Below are positions 27,650 to 36,987 of a stretch of DNA of 64,000 bases, in pieces. This DNA is from Gammaproteobacteria bacterium (GTDB lineage Bacteria > Pseudomonadota > Gammaproteobacteria > SZUA-140). Position 1 is the first letter of the stretch, and each line of letters opens with the position of its first letter. The position numbers were made by a program, and so were the translations under genes. The stretch covers positions 39,875 to 103,874 of the forward strand of contig JACREF010000013.1 of NCBI GenBank assembly GCA_016218365.1, read 5' to 3'. Below the pieces are notes generated by a model. The model was not told where the DNA came from and did not search any database. It saw only the letters and a program-made list of their open reading frames with translations.

Positions 27650-29854
27650 ATGACCAAGATGGCTCTGGACAAGATCAAGCGCAGAGATTTCCTGAAAATC
27701 ATGGGTTGGGGCGGTGCCGGCGCGACGCTGGCCGGCTGCGACATGCCGACGACGGTGACGCTCGAGGAAGGCAAGGAAGAGGTGGTCTCCTATCTGGTGC
27801 CCGAGGAATATGTGATCCCCGGCATCGGGGTCTGGTATGCCTCGACCTGTCAGCAGTGTGCCGCCGGGTGCGGTGTGCACGGCCGCGTCCGTGAAGGGCG
27901 GGTGCTGAAGCTCGAAGGCAACCCCGAGTCGGCGGTCAACAGCGGCGCGTTGTGCCAGATGGGCCAGTCGGCGTTGCAGACCCATTACAATCCTGATCGT
28001 ATTCAGCAGCCGCTGCTGCGCAGCGGCGGCGCGCTGAAGAAGGTATCGTGGGACGAGGCGCTGGCGCAGTTGCAGCAGAAGGCCGGCGGCCGCAGTGCCT
28101 GGGTCACCGGCACCATCAGTGGTCACCAGGCGGTGTTGCTCGATGCCTACGTCAAGGCGACCCAGGCCCGGCATTATCCGGTCGAGGTGGTGGGCAGCCC
28201 GGTATGGAACCGGGTGTGCCAGGACATGCTCGGCGATGCCAATCCGCGGCTGCGTATCGATGAGGCCGATCTGATCGTGTCGTTCGGTGCCGACTTCCTC
28301 GGTACCTGGAATTCACCGGTACACTTCTCGCGCCAGTACGCCAGGTTCCGTCAGGGACCCAAACGCGGCATGTTGATCCAGATCGAGCCGGCGATGACGC
28401 TGACCGGCGCCAATGCCGACCTGTGGCTGGCGATCCGTCCCGGCACCGAAGGCGTGTTTGCGCTCGGCGTGGCCAATGTGCTGGTCGATCGTTACCAGAC
28501 CAGCATCGCCGGCCTGCCGGCCGATGCGCAGAAGGCCATCCGTCTGTACACCCCGGATCATGTCAAGGACATCACCGGTGTCTCCGTTGATCAGTTGATG
28601 AAGGTCGCCGAACTGCTGAAGAAGCGCGGCAACAGTCTGGTGCTGGCAGGCAGCACGGCTGAGGGCCACAGCTATGGCTACCAGAGCGTGGCCAGCATCA
28701 TGCTGCTGAACATCCTGCTTGGCAATGTCGGCAAGACGCTCCAGGCCAATGTCCACGCCCCGGCGCAGCTGGCACCGCGCGTCGGCAACACCGCCAATCT
28801 GGTGGCCTTTGCCGAGGCGGCCGCGGCCGGCAACATCGACGTCGCATTCTTCTATGGCAGCAACCCGCTGTATCTGGCGCCGCAAAGCCTGGGCCTGAAG
28901 GGCAAGCTCGACAAGGTTGGCTTCAAGGTCGCGTTGTCATCCTTCATGGACGAGACCACTGCGCAGGCCGATCTGGTGCTGCCGCTGGCCTCGGCGCTTG
29001 AGGACTGGGGCAGCCATGTCGGTGCTTACCAGAACGGTGAGCTGCAGGTCAGCATCCAGCAGCCATTGATGGAAAAGCTCTATCCCGAGACCCGTGGTTT
29101 CGGTGATGTGATGCTCGGCCTGCTGAAGCAGCGCCAGGTCCGGGAGTTCGCACTGTATGAAGACTATTACGCCTATCTGCGCAACGCCGTTGCGGCAATG
29201 CCGGCGGCGCTCAACAAGGCCGGTGGCAATGCGTGGAACAATGCGTTGCAGCACGGGGTCGTGGCGCTGAACGCCGGCAGCGGCGCGCTGCGCCCGCGTG
29301 CGGTGTCATTGCCGCAGCCGGAGATGGCCGCTGGCGATGACGGTTACCCGTATCACCTGGTGCCGTCGGCGCGCCTCGGTCTGTGGGACGGCCGCCATGC
29401 CAACATCCCGTGGCTGCAGGAGGCACCGGACCAGATCACCAAGGTGGTGTGGGATTCGTGGGTCGAGTTGCATCCGACCACGGCCGCCAAGCTCGGGGTC
29501 GCGCGCGGTGATACCGTGAAGATCGCCTCGAAGGCTGGCGCCATCGAGGCCAAGGTCTATGTCTATAAGGGCATCCATCCTGATGCCATCGGTGTACCGC
29601 TGGGCCAGGGCCATGATGAATACGGCCGTTATGCCAAGGGCCGTGGCGTCAATCCATTGAGCATTTTGAATGATACCAAAGACCAGACCACCGGTGAGCT
29701 GGCGCTGCATGCCACCCGTGTCCAGCTCAGCCGCACGGCCGGCAAGCCGGGCGACAAGCTGGTGCTGATGGGTGGCAGCGAGTCCCAGCTGGGCCGCAAG
29801 ATGGTGGCCACGGTCAAGGCCGAGGTCTTTGCACGTAGTGAGGGAGACGCCTGA
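27650..29854 (+). CDS. Alternative complex III ActB1, molybdopterin-oxidoreductase-like subunit
   Basis: A 734-residue protein homologous to the N-terminal half of ActB, a molybdoenzyme-like fold that in known complexes holds no molybdenum. A twin-arginine signal (RRDFLK at 11-16) is followed by a lipobox-like LAGC at Cys30, suggesting Tat export and lipid anchoring. Cys67, Cys70, Cys74 and Cys102 keep the C-x2-C-x3-C-x27-C spacing used for an FS0-type 4Fe-4S cluster. In many bacteria ActB is one fused protein; here the iron-sulfur half is the next gene, overlapping by one base. Confidence 0.9.
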   Translation: MTKMALDKIKRRDFLKIMGWGGAGATLAGCDMPTTVTLEEGKEEVVSYLVPEEYVIPGIGVWYASTCQQCAAGCGVHGRVREGRVLKLEGNPESAVNSGALCQMGQSALQTHYNPDRIQQPLLRSGGALKKVSWDEALAQLQQKAGGRSAWVTGTISGHQAVLLDAYVKATQARHYPVEVVGSPVWNRVCQDMLGDANPRLRIDEADLIVSFGADFLGTWNSPVHFSRQYARFRQGPKRGMLIQIEPAMTLTGANADLWLAIRPGTEGVFALGVANVLVDRYQTSIAGLPADAQKAIRLYTPDHVKDITGVSVDQLMKVAELLKKRGNSLVLAGSTAEGHSYGYQSVASIMLLNILLGNVGKTLQANVHAPAQLAPRVGNTANLVAFAEAAAAGNIDVAFFYGSNPLYLAPQSLGLKGKLDKVGFKVALSSFMDETTAQADLVLPLASALEDWGSHVGAYQNGELQVSIQQPLMEKLYPETRGFGDVMLGLLKQRQVREFALYEDYYAYLRNAVAAMPAALNKAGGNAWNNALQHGVVALNAGSGALRPRAVSLPQPEMAAGDDGYPYHLVPSARLGLWDGRHANIPWLQEAPDQITKVVWDSWVELHPTTAAKLGVARGDTVKIASKAGAIEAKVYVYKGIHPDAIGVPLGQGHDEYGRYAKGRGVNPLSILNDTKDQTTGELALHATRVQLSRTAGKPGDKLVLMGGSESQLGRKMVATVKAEVFARSEGDA

Positions 29855-30720
29855 TGTCACTGCAAAACATTCTTCAAGACTGGTCCAAGTACCGCAAGGG
29901 CAACGAGGAAGGCGGCTTCCACGACTATGAGCACCTGTGGGGACTGGCGATCGATCTGAACAAGTGCATCGGCTGCAATGCCTGTTCGGTGGCCTGTTAT
30001 GCCGAGAACAACCTGGCGGTGGTCGGCAAGGACAAGTTCGCCAAGCACCAGGAGATGCACTGGCTGCGCGTCGAGCGCTACTGGGATGAGCCGGATCTCG
30101 GCGAGCAGGCCGTCAGCGATTACCAGAGCCATGGCGCCAGCTTCCTGCCGATGATGTGCCAGCAATGTATGGCAGCGACCTGTGAACCGGTGTGCCCGGT
30201 CGCAGCGACCTACCATACGCCGGACGGTCTGAATGCCCAGGTGTATAACCGCTGCATCGGTTCGCGCTACTGCTCGAACAACTGCCCGTACCGCCTGCGT
30301 TACTTCAACTTCTATTCCTATTATGAAGACAGCTGGCCGGCGCCGCTGAATATGCAGCTCAATCCGGACCTGACGGTGCGTGACAAGGGTGTGATGGAGA
30401 AGTGCACCTTCTGTGTGCAGCGCATCCGCGCCGCCAAGGATGTTGCCAAGCATGAGCATCGCGAGTTGCAGGACGGCGAGTTCACCACCGCCTGCGCCCA
30501 GACCTGCCCGACCCAGGCGATCGTGTTCGGTGACCTGTTGAGCCTGCATACCGCCGGCAAGGCCGAGAGCACACTCAGCACGCTGTGGCGCGACCAGCAG
30601 GTCGAGCTCGGCAGGACCGAGCAGCACAAGCAGAATCCGGACAAGCGCGGTTACCGCGTGCTGGAAGGGTTGAATACCGATCCCAAGGTCATGTACCTGG
30701 AACGGGTGCGTGAAGTCTGA
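29854..30720 (+). CDS. Alternative complex III ActB2, iron-sulfur subunit
   Basis: A 288-residue ferredoxin-type protein. Cysteine clusters are visible at 38/41/44/48, 102/105/110/114, 134/140/144 and 184/187/214/218. In the third group CIGSRYCSNNCPY has Ser137 where a fourth cysteine would be, which fits a 3Fe-4S cluster. Three 4Fe-4S plus one 3Fe-4S is the known ActB2 set. Its ATG overlaps the actB1 stop by one base. It corresponds to the C-terminal half of fused ActB proteins. Confidence 0.92.
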   Translation: MSLQNILQDWSKYRKGNEEGGFHDYEHLWGLAIDLNKCIGCNACSVACYAENNLAVVGKDKFAKHQEMHWLRVERYWDEPDLGEQAVSDYQSHGASFLPMMCQQCMAATCEPVCPVAATYHTPDGLNAQVYNRCIGSRYCSNNCPYRLRYFNFYSYYEDSWPAPLNMQLNPDLTVRDKGVMEKCTFCVQRIRAAKDVAKHEHRELQDGEFTTACAQTCPTQAIVFGDLLSLHTAGKAESTLSTLWRDQQVELGRTEQHKQNPDKRGYRVLEGLNTDPKVMYLERVREV

Positions 30721-30755
30721 CAACCAGAACAACAGACAGGAAGCGGGTGTAAACC

Positions 30756-32150
30756 ATGCAGCATAAAGATATCAACGAAGATATAAGGTGGGCGCAGATC
30801 AACAAGGATGTGCTCCGTTCGATGGAGAATCCGCGCAAGGCCTACTGGATCTCGGTCGGGATCTGTCTGGCCCTGCTGAGCCTGGCGGTGATCGCCGAGA
30901 TCTATCAGTACAATGTCGGTCTCGGGCCGACCAACCTGAACTGGCCGCATATGTGGGGGCTGTATATCGCAACCTTCATCTTCTGGATCGGCATGAGCCA
31001 TTCCGGAACCTTGCTGTCGGCGATCCTGCACATCATCCATGCCGACTGGCGCAAGCCGATCTACCGCTTCGCCGAGGCGATGACGACCTTTACGCTGATG
31101 ACCGCCGGGCTGTTCCCGATCATCCATCTGGGCCGGGTGTGGAACATGTACTGGGTGCTGCCGTATTACAGCGACCGCGGCATCTGGCCGAACTTCCGCT
31201 CCCCGCTGGTGTGGGATGCGTTCGCCATCAGCACCTACCTGACCTCGTCGGCGTTGTTCCTGTTCATCGGCATGATCCCGGACCTGGCGATCTGCCGCGA
31301 CAACACCCGGGGCTGGAAGAAGAAGCTGTACACCGTATTGTCGCTGGGGTGGCGCGGCGATGACCGGCAGTGGCGCAACTTCCGCAAGACCTATCTGATC
31401 ATGGCGTGTTTCCTGATCCCGCTCGCGGTGTCGGTGCACTCGATCGTATCGTCCGACTTTGCGATGTCGATCATGCCGGGCTGGCATGTGACGACCTTCC
31501 CGCCGTATTTCGTCGCCGGGGCGTTGTATTCCGGTTGCGCCGGCATCATCACGCTGTTCATCCTGCTGCGCTACTTCTTCCGCTTCGAGCAGTACATGAC
31601 ACTGCCAATCCTGGAAAAGACCTGCAAACTGACCTTTGCCATCGCGATGGTCTGGACCTACCTGAACCTGATCGAGTACAGCTCGGTGTGGTATGGCCAT
31701 GATACGGTCGCCAAGGAGCTGCTGATCGACAAGTTCACCGGGCCATATTCACCGTATTTCTGGGCGATGAATATCCTCGGTTCGGTGCTGCCGTTCACGC
31801 TGGCCTTTGAGAAGCTGCGCCGTCACATCCCGACCATGTTCGCGGTGTCGATCCTGCTCAACGTCGGCATGTGGCTGGAGCGCTGGATGATCGTGTCACC
31901 GACGCTGGCGATGTCCTATGAGCCGTTCACCCACACCGTGATGTGGGCGAGCTGGGTGCAGTGGTTCATCGTCATCGGCAGCTTCGGCTGGTTCGGGCTG
32001 CTGTTCCTGGTGTTCGTCAAGATCTTCCCGTCGGTCTCGATGTACGAGGTCAAGGAGATGATCTTCCACAGAAGGCATCTCGCGAACAAGGACATCGCTG
32101 CGGTGATGCACCGACGCTCCAGTGACCCGCAGCCGTCAGAGGGACATTAA
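30756..32150 (+). CDS. actC: Alternative complex III quinol-site membrane subunit ActC
   Basis: A 464-residue NrfD/PsrC-family membrane protein with about ten hydrophobic helices (for example WISVGICLALLSLAVIAEI and MWGLYIATFIFWIGMSHSGT). In alternative complex III, ActC carries the main quinol-oxidation site next to the ActB2 iron-sulfur clusters. It lies between actB2 and actD with tight spacing. Length matches ActC. Confidence 0.93.
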   Translation: MQHKDINEDIRWAQINKDVLRSMENPRKAYWISVGICLALLSLAVIAEIYQYNVGLGPTNLNWPHMWGLYIATFIFWIGMSHSGTLLSAILHIIHADWRKPIYRFAEAMTTFTLMTAGLFPIIHLGRVWNMYWVLPYYSDRGIWPNFRSPLVWDAFAISTYLTSSALFLFIGMIPDLAICRDNTRGWKKKLYTVLSLGWRGDDRQWRNFRKTYLIMACFLIPLAVSVHSIVSSDFAMSIMPGWHVTTFPPYFVAGALYSGCAGIITLFILLRYFFRFEQYMTLPILEKTCKLTFAIAMVWTYLNLIEYSSVWYGHDTVAKELLIDKFTGPYSPYFWAMNILGSVLPFTLAFEKLRRHIPTMFAVSILLNVGMWLERWMIVSPTLAMSYEPFTHTVMWASWVQWFIVIGSFGWFGLLFLVFVKIFPSVSMYEVKEMIFHRRHLANKDIAAVMHRRSSDPQPSEGH

Positions 32151-32152
32151 TC

Positions 32153-32680
32153 ATGAAGAAGTATCACCTGCTCGGCTTGTTCAGCAATTTTGACGAGGCC
32201 TTCGCCGCGATCTCGGACATCCGTCATCACAAGATCCCGGGTGTGCAGCTCGAGGATGTCACGGTGATCTCGCCGATCGAACATCCGGAGATCGACGAGG
32301 TGCTCGGTGCGCGCCCGTCGCATGTGCCGAAGTTCACGCTGGTCGGTTCACTGTTTGGCATGAGCGCCGGCTTTCTGTTCCTGGCCACCGCCCAGGCCAA
32401 CTTCGCCGTGCAGCCGCAGGGTGGCAAGCCGGTGATCCCGTTGCCATCCAATATCGTGTTGAGCTACGAGATGCTGATCCTGTTCGGGGTGCTGTTCACG
32501 CTGACCGGCTTCCTGCTGGGCGCGCGGCTGCTGCGCAAGCGCAAGCCGCTGTACAGCGAAAAGGTCAGCCTGGATCAGGTCGGCATCGAGATGGAGCTGG
32601 AAGAAAAATACATCGAGCCGGTGAAGGCGTTGTTCCGCCAGCACCAGGTGATCGAGATACGGGAAGAGGTGGTCAAATGA
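32153..32680 (+). CDS. actD: Alternative complex III subunit ActD (DUF3341)
   Basis: A 175-residue DUF3341 protein. It has a soluble N-terminal part (KYHLLGLFSNFDEAFAAI, with SPIEHPEIDEVLG), then two membrane helices (about residues 63-83 and 103-123) and a C-terminal tail. ActD peripherally stabilises the complex. It is two bases after actC and overlaps actE by four bases. Confidence 0.92.
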   Translation: MKKYHLLGLFSNFDEAFAAISDIRHHKIPGVQLEDVTVISPIEHPEIDEVLGARPSHVPKFTLVGSLFGMSAGFLFLATAQANFAVQPQGGKPVIPLPSNIVLSYEMLILFGVLFTLTGFLLGARLLRKRKPLYSEKVSLDQVGIEMELEEKYIEPVKALFRQHQVIEIREEVVK

Positions 32681-33207
32681 GGAAGCTGGTCATAGCGGCA
32701 TTGCTGGCAGCGCCGTCACTGGTTATGGCGTGGCCGTGGTCGCAGGACATGATGAACCAACCGAGCATCAAGCCCCAGGAAGGCCAGCCCTACCCGATGC
32801 TGAAGCGTTCGATCCCGGTACAGGGCATCCCGACCACGGTGGCGAACCGTGACGAGGCCAAGGGCCTGGTCAATCCGACGCCGGCGACGGCGGAATCGAT
32901 CGACAATGGCCGGACGCTGTTCAAGATCTATTGTTCGGCCTGTCACGGCCTGACCGGCAAGGCCGATTCACCGGTGTCGCCGAAGATCGGCGCCATCAGT
33001 CTGGTCGACAGCTATGTGCAGGAGACGCTGACGCCGGGCTGGATCTGGGGCACGATCACCTTCGGCAGTTATGTGATGCCGGCCTACGGCGTACCGAAGG
33101 CGAACGCCCAGAGCCGCGGCTCCAATGACCTGTCGGTCCAGGAGCGCTGGGACGTCGTCAACTATGTACGCAACGGTCTGGTCAATGATGCCAACCAGGC
33201 GATGTAG
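32677..33207 (+). CDS. actE: Alternative complex III monohaem cytochrome c ActE
   Basis: A 176-residue exported cytochrome with a signal (MRKLVIAALLAAPSLVMA), one haem site CSACH at 86-90 and a likely Met ligand in SYVMPAYG. ActE is the probable electron exit subunit toward a soluble acceptor or terminal oxidase. The ATGA overlap with actD supports co-translation. No cysteine lipobox is evident at the signal cleavage region. Confidence 0.92.
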   Translation: MRKLVIAALLAAPSLVMAWPWSQDMMNQPSIKPQEGQPYPMLKRSIPVQGIPTTVANRDEAKGLVNPTPATAESIDNGRTLFKIYCSACHGLTGKADSPVSPKIGAISLVDSYVQETLTPGWIWGTITFGSYVMPAYGVPKANAQSRGSNDLSVQERWDVVNYVRNGLVNDANQAM

Positions 33208-33263
33208 GCCCGGGGCATGAACACGCATACGCAATTACAAAACGGATAAGGGGCGCAGGGCAG

Positions 33264-34316
33264 ATGGAAAACTTCGGCAGCTGGTCGGTTCTGACGACGA
33301 ACTTTCTCTTTACGCTGTATCTGGCGCTGGGCGGGGTCACCTTTGCCTCGGTGCTGCACCTGTCCAACGGCAAATGGCGCTTCGTGGTGCGCAAGCTGGC
33401 GGTGTCGTTTGCGGCACTGTTCCCGATCGCCGGCGTGCTGTTGCTGGTGCTGCTGGCCAACAAGACCAGCACCTTCCCATGGACGGGCACCCTGCCTGAA
33501 CATGCCGCACATCTGCTGACCGGCTGGCAGAACTACACCTTCCTGGTGGTGCGCGAGATCGGCGGCTTCATCGCCGTTGCCACCCTGTACGGGCTGTTCA
33601 TCAAATACCAGCACCTGAGCGAGGGCGGTGACGCCAAACATGTGCGCACCTTCCGCAATATCGCGCTGCTGATCCCGTTTGCCTATTTCATCTACGGCTC
33701 GATGGTGGCGTGGGACTTTGAGATGACCCAGGTCCCGGGCTGGCACAGCGCCAGTTACGGCGCCTACCATTTCCAGAGCAACTTCCATATGTTCCTGGCC
33801 TTCTTCACCGTGTTCCTGTTCTTCATGAACCGCTGCGGGGCGCTGGCCAAGGACATCGAGGACTATATCTTCAACTACATGGCCCAGTTCATGCTGGCGA
33901 TGACCATCCTGTGGACCTATCTGTACTTCACCCAGTATCTGATCATGTGGTACGGACGCTTTCCGGACGAGATGGCGCGTTACAACGGCATGATGCACAA
34001 CGGCCTCGGGGTGTTGTGGTGGACCTTCCTGACCATGAAGTTCATCATCCCGTTCTGCACCCTGGCGATCACGCCGAACCGCCATAACCCGGTGATCATC
34101 ACCATGGTAGCGGCCTCGATTGTGCTCGGTACCTGGATCGAGCGTTATACCTGGATCTCGGGATCGATACTCGACGAGCGGGTCTATGAAAACGGCGTGG
34201 CGCATCTGCCGATGACCAGCCTGTTTGATATCGTGGTGACGATTGCGGTGATTGGTGCCGGCTGGTGGGCGGTGCGTTATACGCTGAACCGCTATGGCCT
34301 GAGCAAGCAATGCTGA
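33264..34316 (+). CDS. actF: Alternative complex III membrane subunit ActF
   Basis: A 350-residue polytopic membrane protein of the second NrfD-like type used in alternative complex III, with about ten helices (for example LFTLYLALGGVTFASVLHL and AMTILWTYLYFTQYLIMW). It closes the operon, 56 bases after actE, and a strong terminator follows. No oxidase genes follow, so the electron acceptor is encoded elsewhere. Confidence 0.92.
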   Translation: MENFGSWSVLTTNFLFTLYLALGGVTFASVLHLSNGKWRFVVRKLAVSFAALFPIAGVLLLVLLANKTSTFPWTGTLPEHAAHLLTGWQNYTFLVVREIGGFIAVATLYGLFIKYQHLSEGGDAKHVRTFRNIALLIPFAYFIYGSMVAWDFEMTQVPGWHSASYGAYHFQSNFHMFLAFFTVFLFFMNRCGALAKDIEDYIFNYMAQFMLAMTILWTYLYFTQYLIMWYGRFPDEMARYNGMMHNGLGVLWWTFLTMKFIIPFCTLAITPNRHNPVIITMVAASIVLGTWIERYTWISGSILDERVYENGVAHLPMTSLFDIVVTIAVIGAGWWAVRYTLNRYGLSKQC

Positions 34317-34351
34317 ACACTGCCCGCTGATAACCGGAGTGGAATGTTTAT

Positions 34352-34380
34352 CGGGGGCCGCATGGCCCCCGTTTCGTTTT
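34352..34380 (+). terminator. Rho-independent terminator of the act operon
   Basis: A perfect stem CGGGGGCC/GGCCCCCG with loop GCAT-like bases (34352-34371) is followed by TTTCGTTTT. It lies 36 bases after actF and separates it from the convergent DUF3530 gene. Confidence 0.9.
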
Positions 34381-34394
34381 GAACTACCTGTCTG

Positions 34395-35321
34395 TTATTG
34401 GGTGTTGGCGCTGAGGGTGTTGAACACACCCTTGTCGATGCGGGTGCCGCTGGCGTGACGGTCGAGCCAGCCGGCCACGCGTTTGCTCAAGTGACTCTCA
34501 AAACCATGGAATGACGCATCGGCAGCGGGGATTGCGAACTGCCGGTAGGCGATGAAACCGGCCTGGCGGGTGCGGTTCGACTCTGCGATGGCCGAACGGG
34601 CATAGGCCTCGAGTTTCTGCTCCCGGGTGATACGGCTGCCCGAGCGCCGCGCCGCCAGTGCACGCAGACTGGCCTTGCTGACGACACTTGTGGGCCCAAG
34701 TGTGCCAAAGACATCGAGGATCGGCAGGCGGATCTGTTCCAGGCTGTGTACCGCGTCAAAATGCGGGTCAGCCAGCGGGTAGCTCGCCATGTTGATGCCG
34801 ACATAGGCCACGACCTGTGGGTTGTCATTATTGGCCAGATAGGCCGCCGCCAGTGTTGCCCCAAGGTCATAGCCGACCAGGGCGATGTTATGGATATCAT
34901 GGTCGCGCAGGTATTTGATCGCCAGCAGTATCCGTTGAACACTGCGGTCATACAGCGCCGGGTAGTCCTTGATCGAGGCATAACGTGAATCGGGTATCGG
35001 TAACTGGATCGCCAGCGTATCCCAGCCGTAATCCGGCAGGGCTTCCCGCAGCGGATGGATGACCATCGGCCAGTCGGGGTGGGTGCCGATGCTGTGCAGC
35101 AATATCACCCCGCCCTTGGGGGCGCCGGTGGTGTCCTGTTTGTACAGCGCCAGAAAGCGTTGCTCGGCCTCGCCGAGCCAGACGATGGCCGGTGCCGCGG
35201 GCGATTGCTGGATCGCGCCTATCCATTGTTGCTCCTGACCGGTGGCGGCCCAGCTGCTGGCGGCCGTCAGCGTCGTCAGCAGCCACATCAGCAAACACCT
35301 TATATATACCGGGGAACTCAT
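34395..35321 (-). CDS. DUF3530 exported alpha/beta-hydrolase-like protein
   Basis: A 308-residue protein with a signal sequence (CLLMWLLTTLTAASSWA). DUF3530/hydrolase features include a GGVILLHSIGTHPDWP oxyanion-type strand, a LVGYDLGATLAAAYLA elbow where Asp sits at the usual nucleophile position, and a late FHGFESH histidine. The substrate is unknown. It faces the end of the act operon. Confidence 0.8.
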   Translation of the reverse strand: MSSPVYIRCLLMWLLTTLTAASSWAATGQEQQWIGAIQQSPAAPAIVWLGEAEQRFLALYKQDTTGAPKGGVILLHSIGTHPDWPMVIHPLREALPDYGWDTLAIQLPIPDSRYASIKDYPALYDRSVQRILLAIKYLRDHDIHNIALVGYDLGATLAAAYLANNDNPQVVAYVGINMASYPLADPHFDAVHSLEQIRLPILDVFGTLGPTSVVSKASLRALAARRSGSRITREQKLEAYARSAIAESNRTRQAGFIAYRQFAIPAADASFHGFESHLSKRVAGWLDRHASGTRIDKGVFNTLSANTQ

Positions 35322-35538
35322 ATCGCCGTTATCGGCGCAAAGGCGGCACTCCTGAGATCCCCCGCAGCGTGGCCGGTGAAAAAATGCCCGTAATCATGTA
35401 AAGTTAGCCGATTGTTTGTCCGGCACCGCCATGGGGTGCCGGCAGCAACGGCGCGGCAACCAGGCCCGCCACCCCGTGCGCATGCTGCGTGGGCGACGGG
35501 GTTAACATTGGTCAAAAGCTAACACGGGTTGTTGCAGG

Positions 35539-35565
35539 GCGCACAGGGGTGTGTTGCCTGTGCGC
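35539..35565 (+). promoter_or_regulatory. Stable hairpin upstream of rpe
   Basis: GCGCACAGG (35539-35547) and CCTGTGCGC (35557-35565) form a nine-base-pair stem with a nine-base loop, 28 bases before the rpe start. It has no T-run. It may be a leader structure or a repeat. Another perfect palindromic arm pair (CCGGCACC/GGTGCCGG) lies near 35420-35442. Confidence 0.35.
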
Positions 35566-35592
35566 AACCAATCAATCCTGATGAGGCATGAG

Positions 35593-36264
35593 ATGAGAGA
35601 TTACCTGATAGCGCCGTCGATCCTGTCGGCCAATTTTGCAAAGCTGGGTGAGGAGGTCGATAACGTGCTGGCCGCCGGCGCCGACATTGTGCATTTCGAC
35701 GTCATGGACAATCATTATGTCCCGAACCTGACCATCGGCCCATTGGTCTGCGAGGCCTTGCGCAAGCATGGTGTCAAGGCGGATATCGATGTCCATCTGA
35801 TGGTCAAGCCGGTGGACCGTATCATTCCCGATTTCATCAAGGCCGGTGCCAGCTATATCACCTTTCATCCCGAGGCCAGCGAACACATCGATCGCACGCT
35901 GCAGATGATCCGCGAGGGCGGCTGCAAGGGTGGCCTGGTGTTTAATCCGGCGACACCGCTGGATGTGCTGAAATATGTCATCGACAAGGTCGACATGATC
36001 CTGATCATGTCGGTGAATCCGGGCTTTGGTGGCCAGAGCTTCATCCCGTCGGCGCTCGACAAGTTGCGTGATGCGCGCAAGCTGATCGCTGCCAGCGGCC
36101 GCAACATCCGGCTGGAGATCGACGGCGGGGTCAAGACCGACAACATCCGCGCCATTGCCGAGGCCGGCGCCGATACCTTTGTCGCCGGCTCGGCGATCTT
36201 CAATACCAAGGATTACCAGGCCACGATCACCGCGATGCGCGCCGAGCTCGCCAAGGCGAAGTAA
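35593..36264 (+). CDS. rpe: Ribulose-phosphate 3-epimerase Rpe
   Basis: A 223-residue TIM-barrel epimerase interconverting ribulose-5-phosphate and xylulose-5-phosphate. Key motifs: [57 protein letters not shown] and [11 protein letters not shown] with metal-binding His/Asp residues. ATG 35593 (MRDYLIAPS) has GAGG upstream; ATG 35581 is also in frame. Order rpe-gph-trpE is conserved in pseudomonad-type genomes. Confidence 0.95.
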   Translation: MRDYLIAPSILSANFAKLGEEVDNVLAAGADIVHFDVMDNHYVPNLTIGPLVCEALRKHGVKADIDVHLMVKPVDRIIPDFIKAGASYITFHPEASEHIDRTLQMIREGGCKGGLVFNPATPLDVLKYVIDKVDMILIMSVNPGFGGQSFIPSALDKLRDARKLIAASGRNIRLEIDGGVKTDNIRAIAEAGADTFVAGSAIFNTKDYQATITAMRAELAKAK

Positions 36265-36269
36265 TTGAC

Positions 36270-36977
36270 ATGGTACCGAAGACCGCAACGCCGGAAGGGC
36301 GGTTGAAATACCGGCCGCAGCTGGTGTTGATCGACCTCGACGGCACGTTGGTGGACTCGGTCCCGGATCTGGCCATGTGTGTCGACCAGATGATGGACCG
36401 GCTGGCGATGCCACGGCGTGGCGAGGCGGCGGTGCGCAACTGGATCGGCAATGGTGTCGAGCGACTGGTGCGCCGCGCCCTGATCAATGCCCGCGACGGC
36501 GAGCCGGATGAGGCGCTGTTTCGTCGCGCCTACCCGATCTATATGGAGTTGTATCAGGCCAACGTCTGTGTCGCGAGCCGGCCATTTCCCGGCGTGGTGG
36601 CCGGGCTCGATTATCTTCAGGCGCAAGGTTGCAAGCTCGGTTGTGTGACCAACAAGCCGGCGCTGTTCACCGAACCGTTGCTGGAACAGCTGGGGTTGCG
36701 CCATTATTTTGAGATCGTGGTCAGCGGCGACACCTTGCCGCAGAAAAAACCGCACCCGGCGCCGCTGCTGCACGCCGCGCAGCATTTTGGCATCGCACCG
36801 GCGGCGGCATTGATGGTCGGTGACTCGATGCATGATGTCGAGGCGGCGCGGGCGGCGGGCTTTCAGGTGGTCGGTGTGACCTATGGCTACAATCACGGCC
36901 ATGACATCCGCGAGGCGCATCCCGATGCCGTCATCGATGCGCTGAGCCAGTTGCGCGACCTGTTTGAGGCCGGATGA
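36270..36977 (+). CDS. gph: Phosphoglycolate phosphatase Gph
   Basis: A 235-residue HAD phosphatase with nucleophile motif [15 protein letters not shown], later motif [17 protein letters not shown] and [16 protein letters not shown]. It removes 2-phosphoglycolate formed in DNA repair or oxygenase side reactions. It is five bases after rpe and eleven before trpE, consistent with one operon. Confidence 0.93.
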   Translation: MVPKTATPEGRLKYRPQLVLIDLDGTLVDSVPDLAMCVDQMMDRLAMPRRGEAAVRNWIGNGVERLVRRALINARDGEPDEALFRRAYPIYMELYQANVCVASRPFPGVVAGLDYLQAQGCKLGCVTNKPALFTEPLLEQLGLRHYFEIVVSGDTLPQKKPHPAPLLHAAQHFGIAPAAALMVGDSMHDVEAARAAGFQVVGVTYGYNHGHDIREAHPDAVIDALSQLRDLFEAG

Positions 36978-36987
36978 GACCGGGCCG

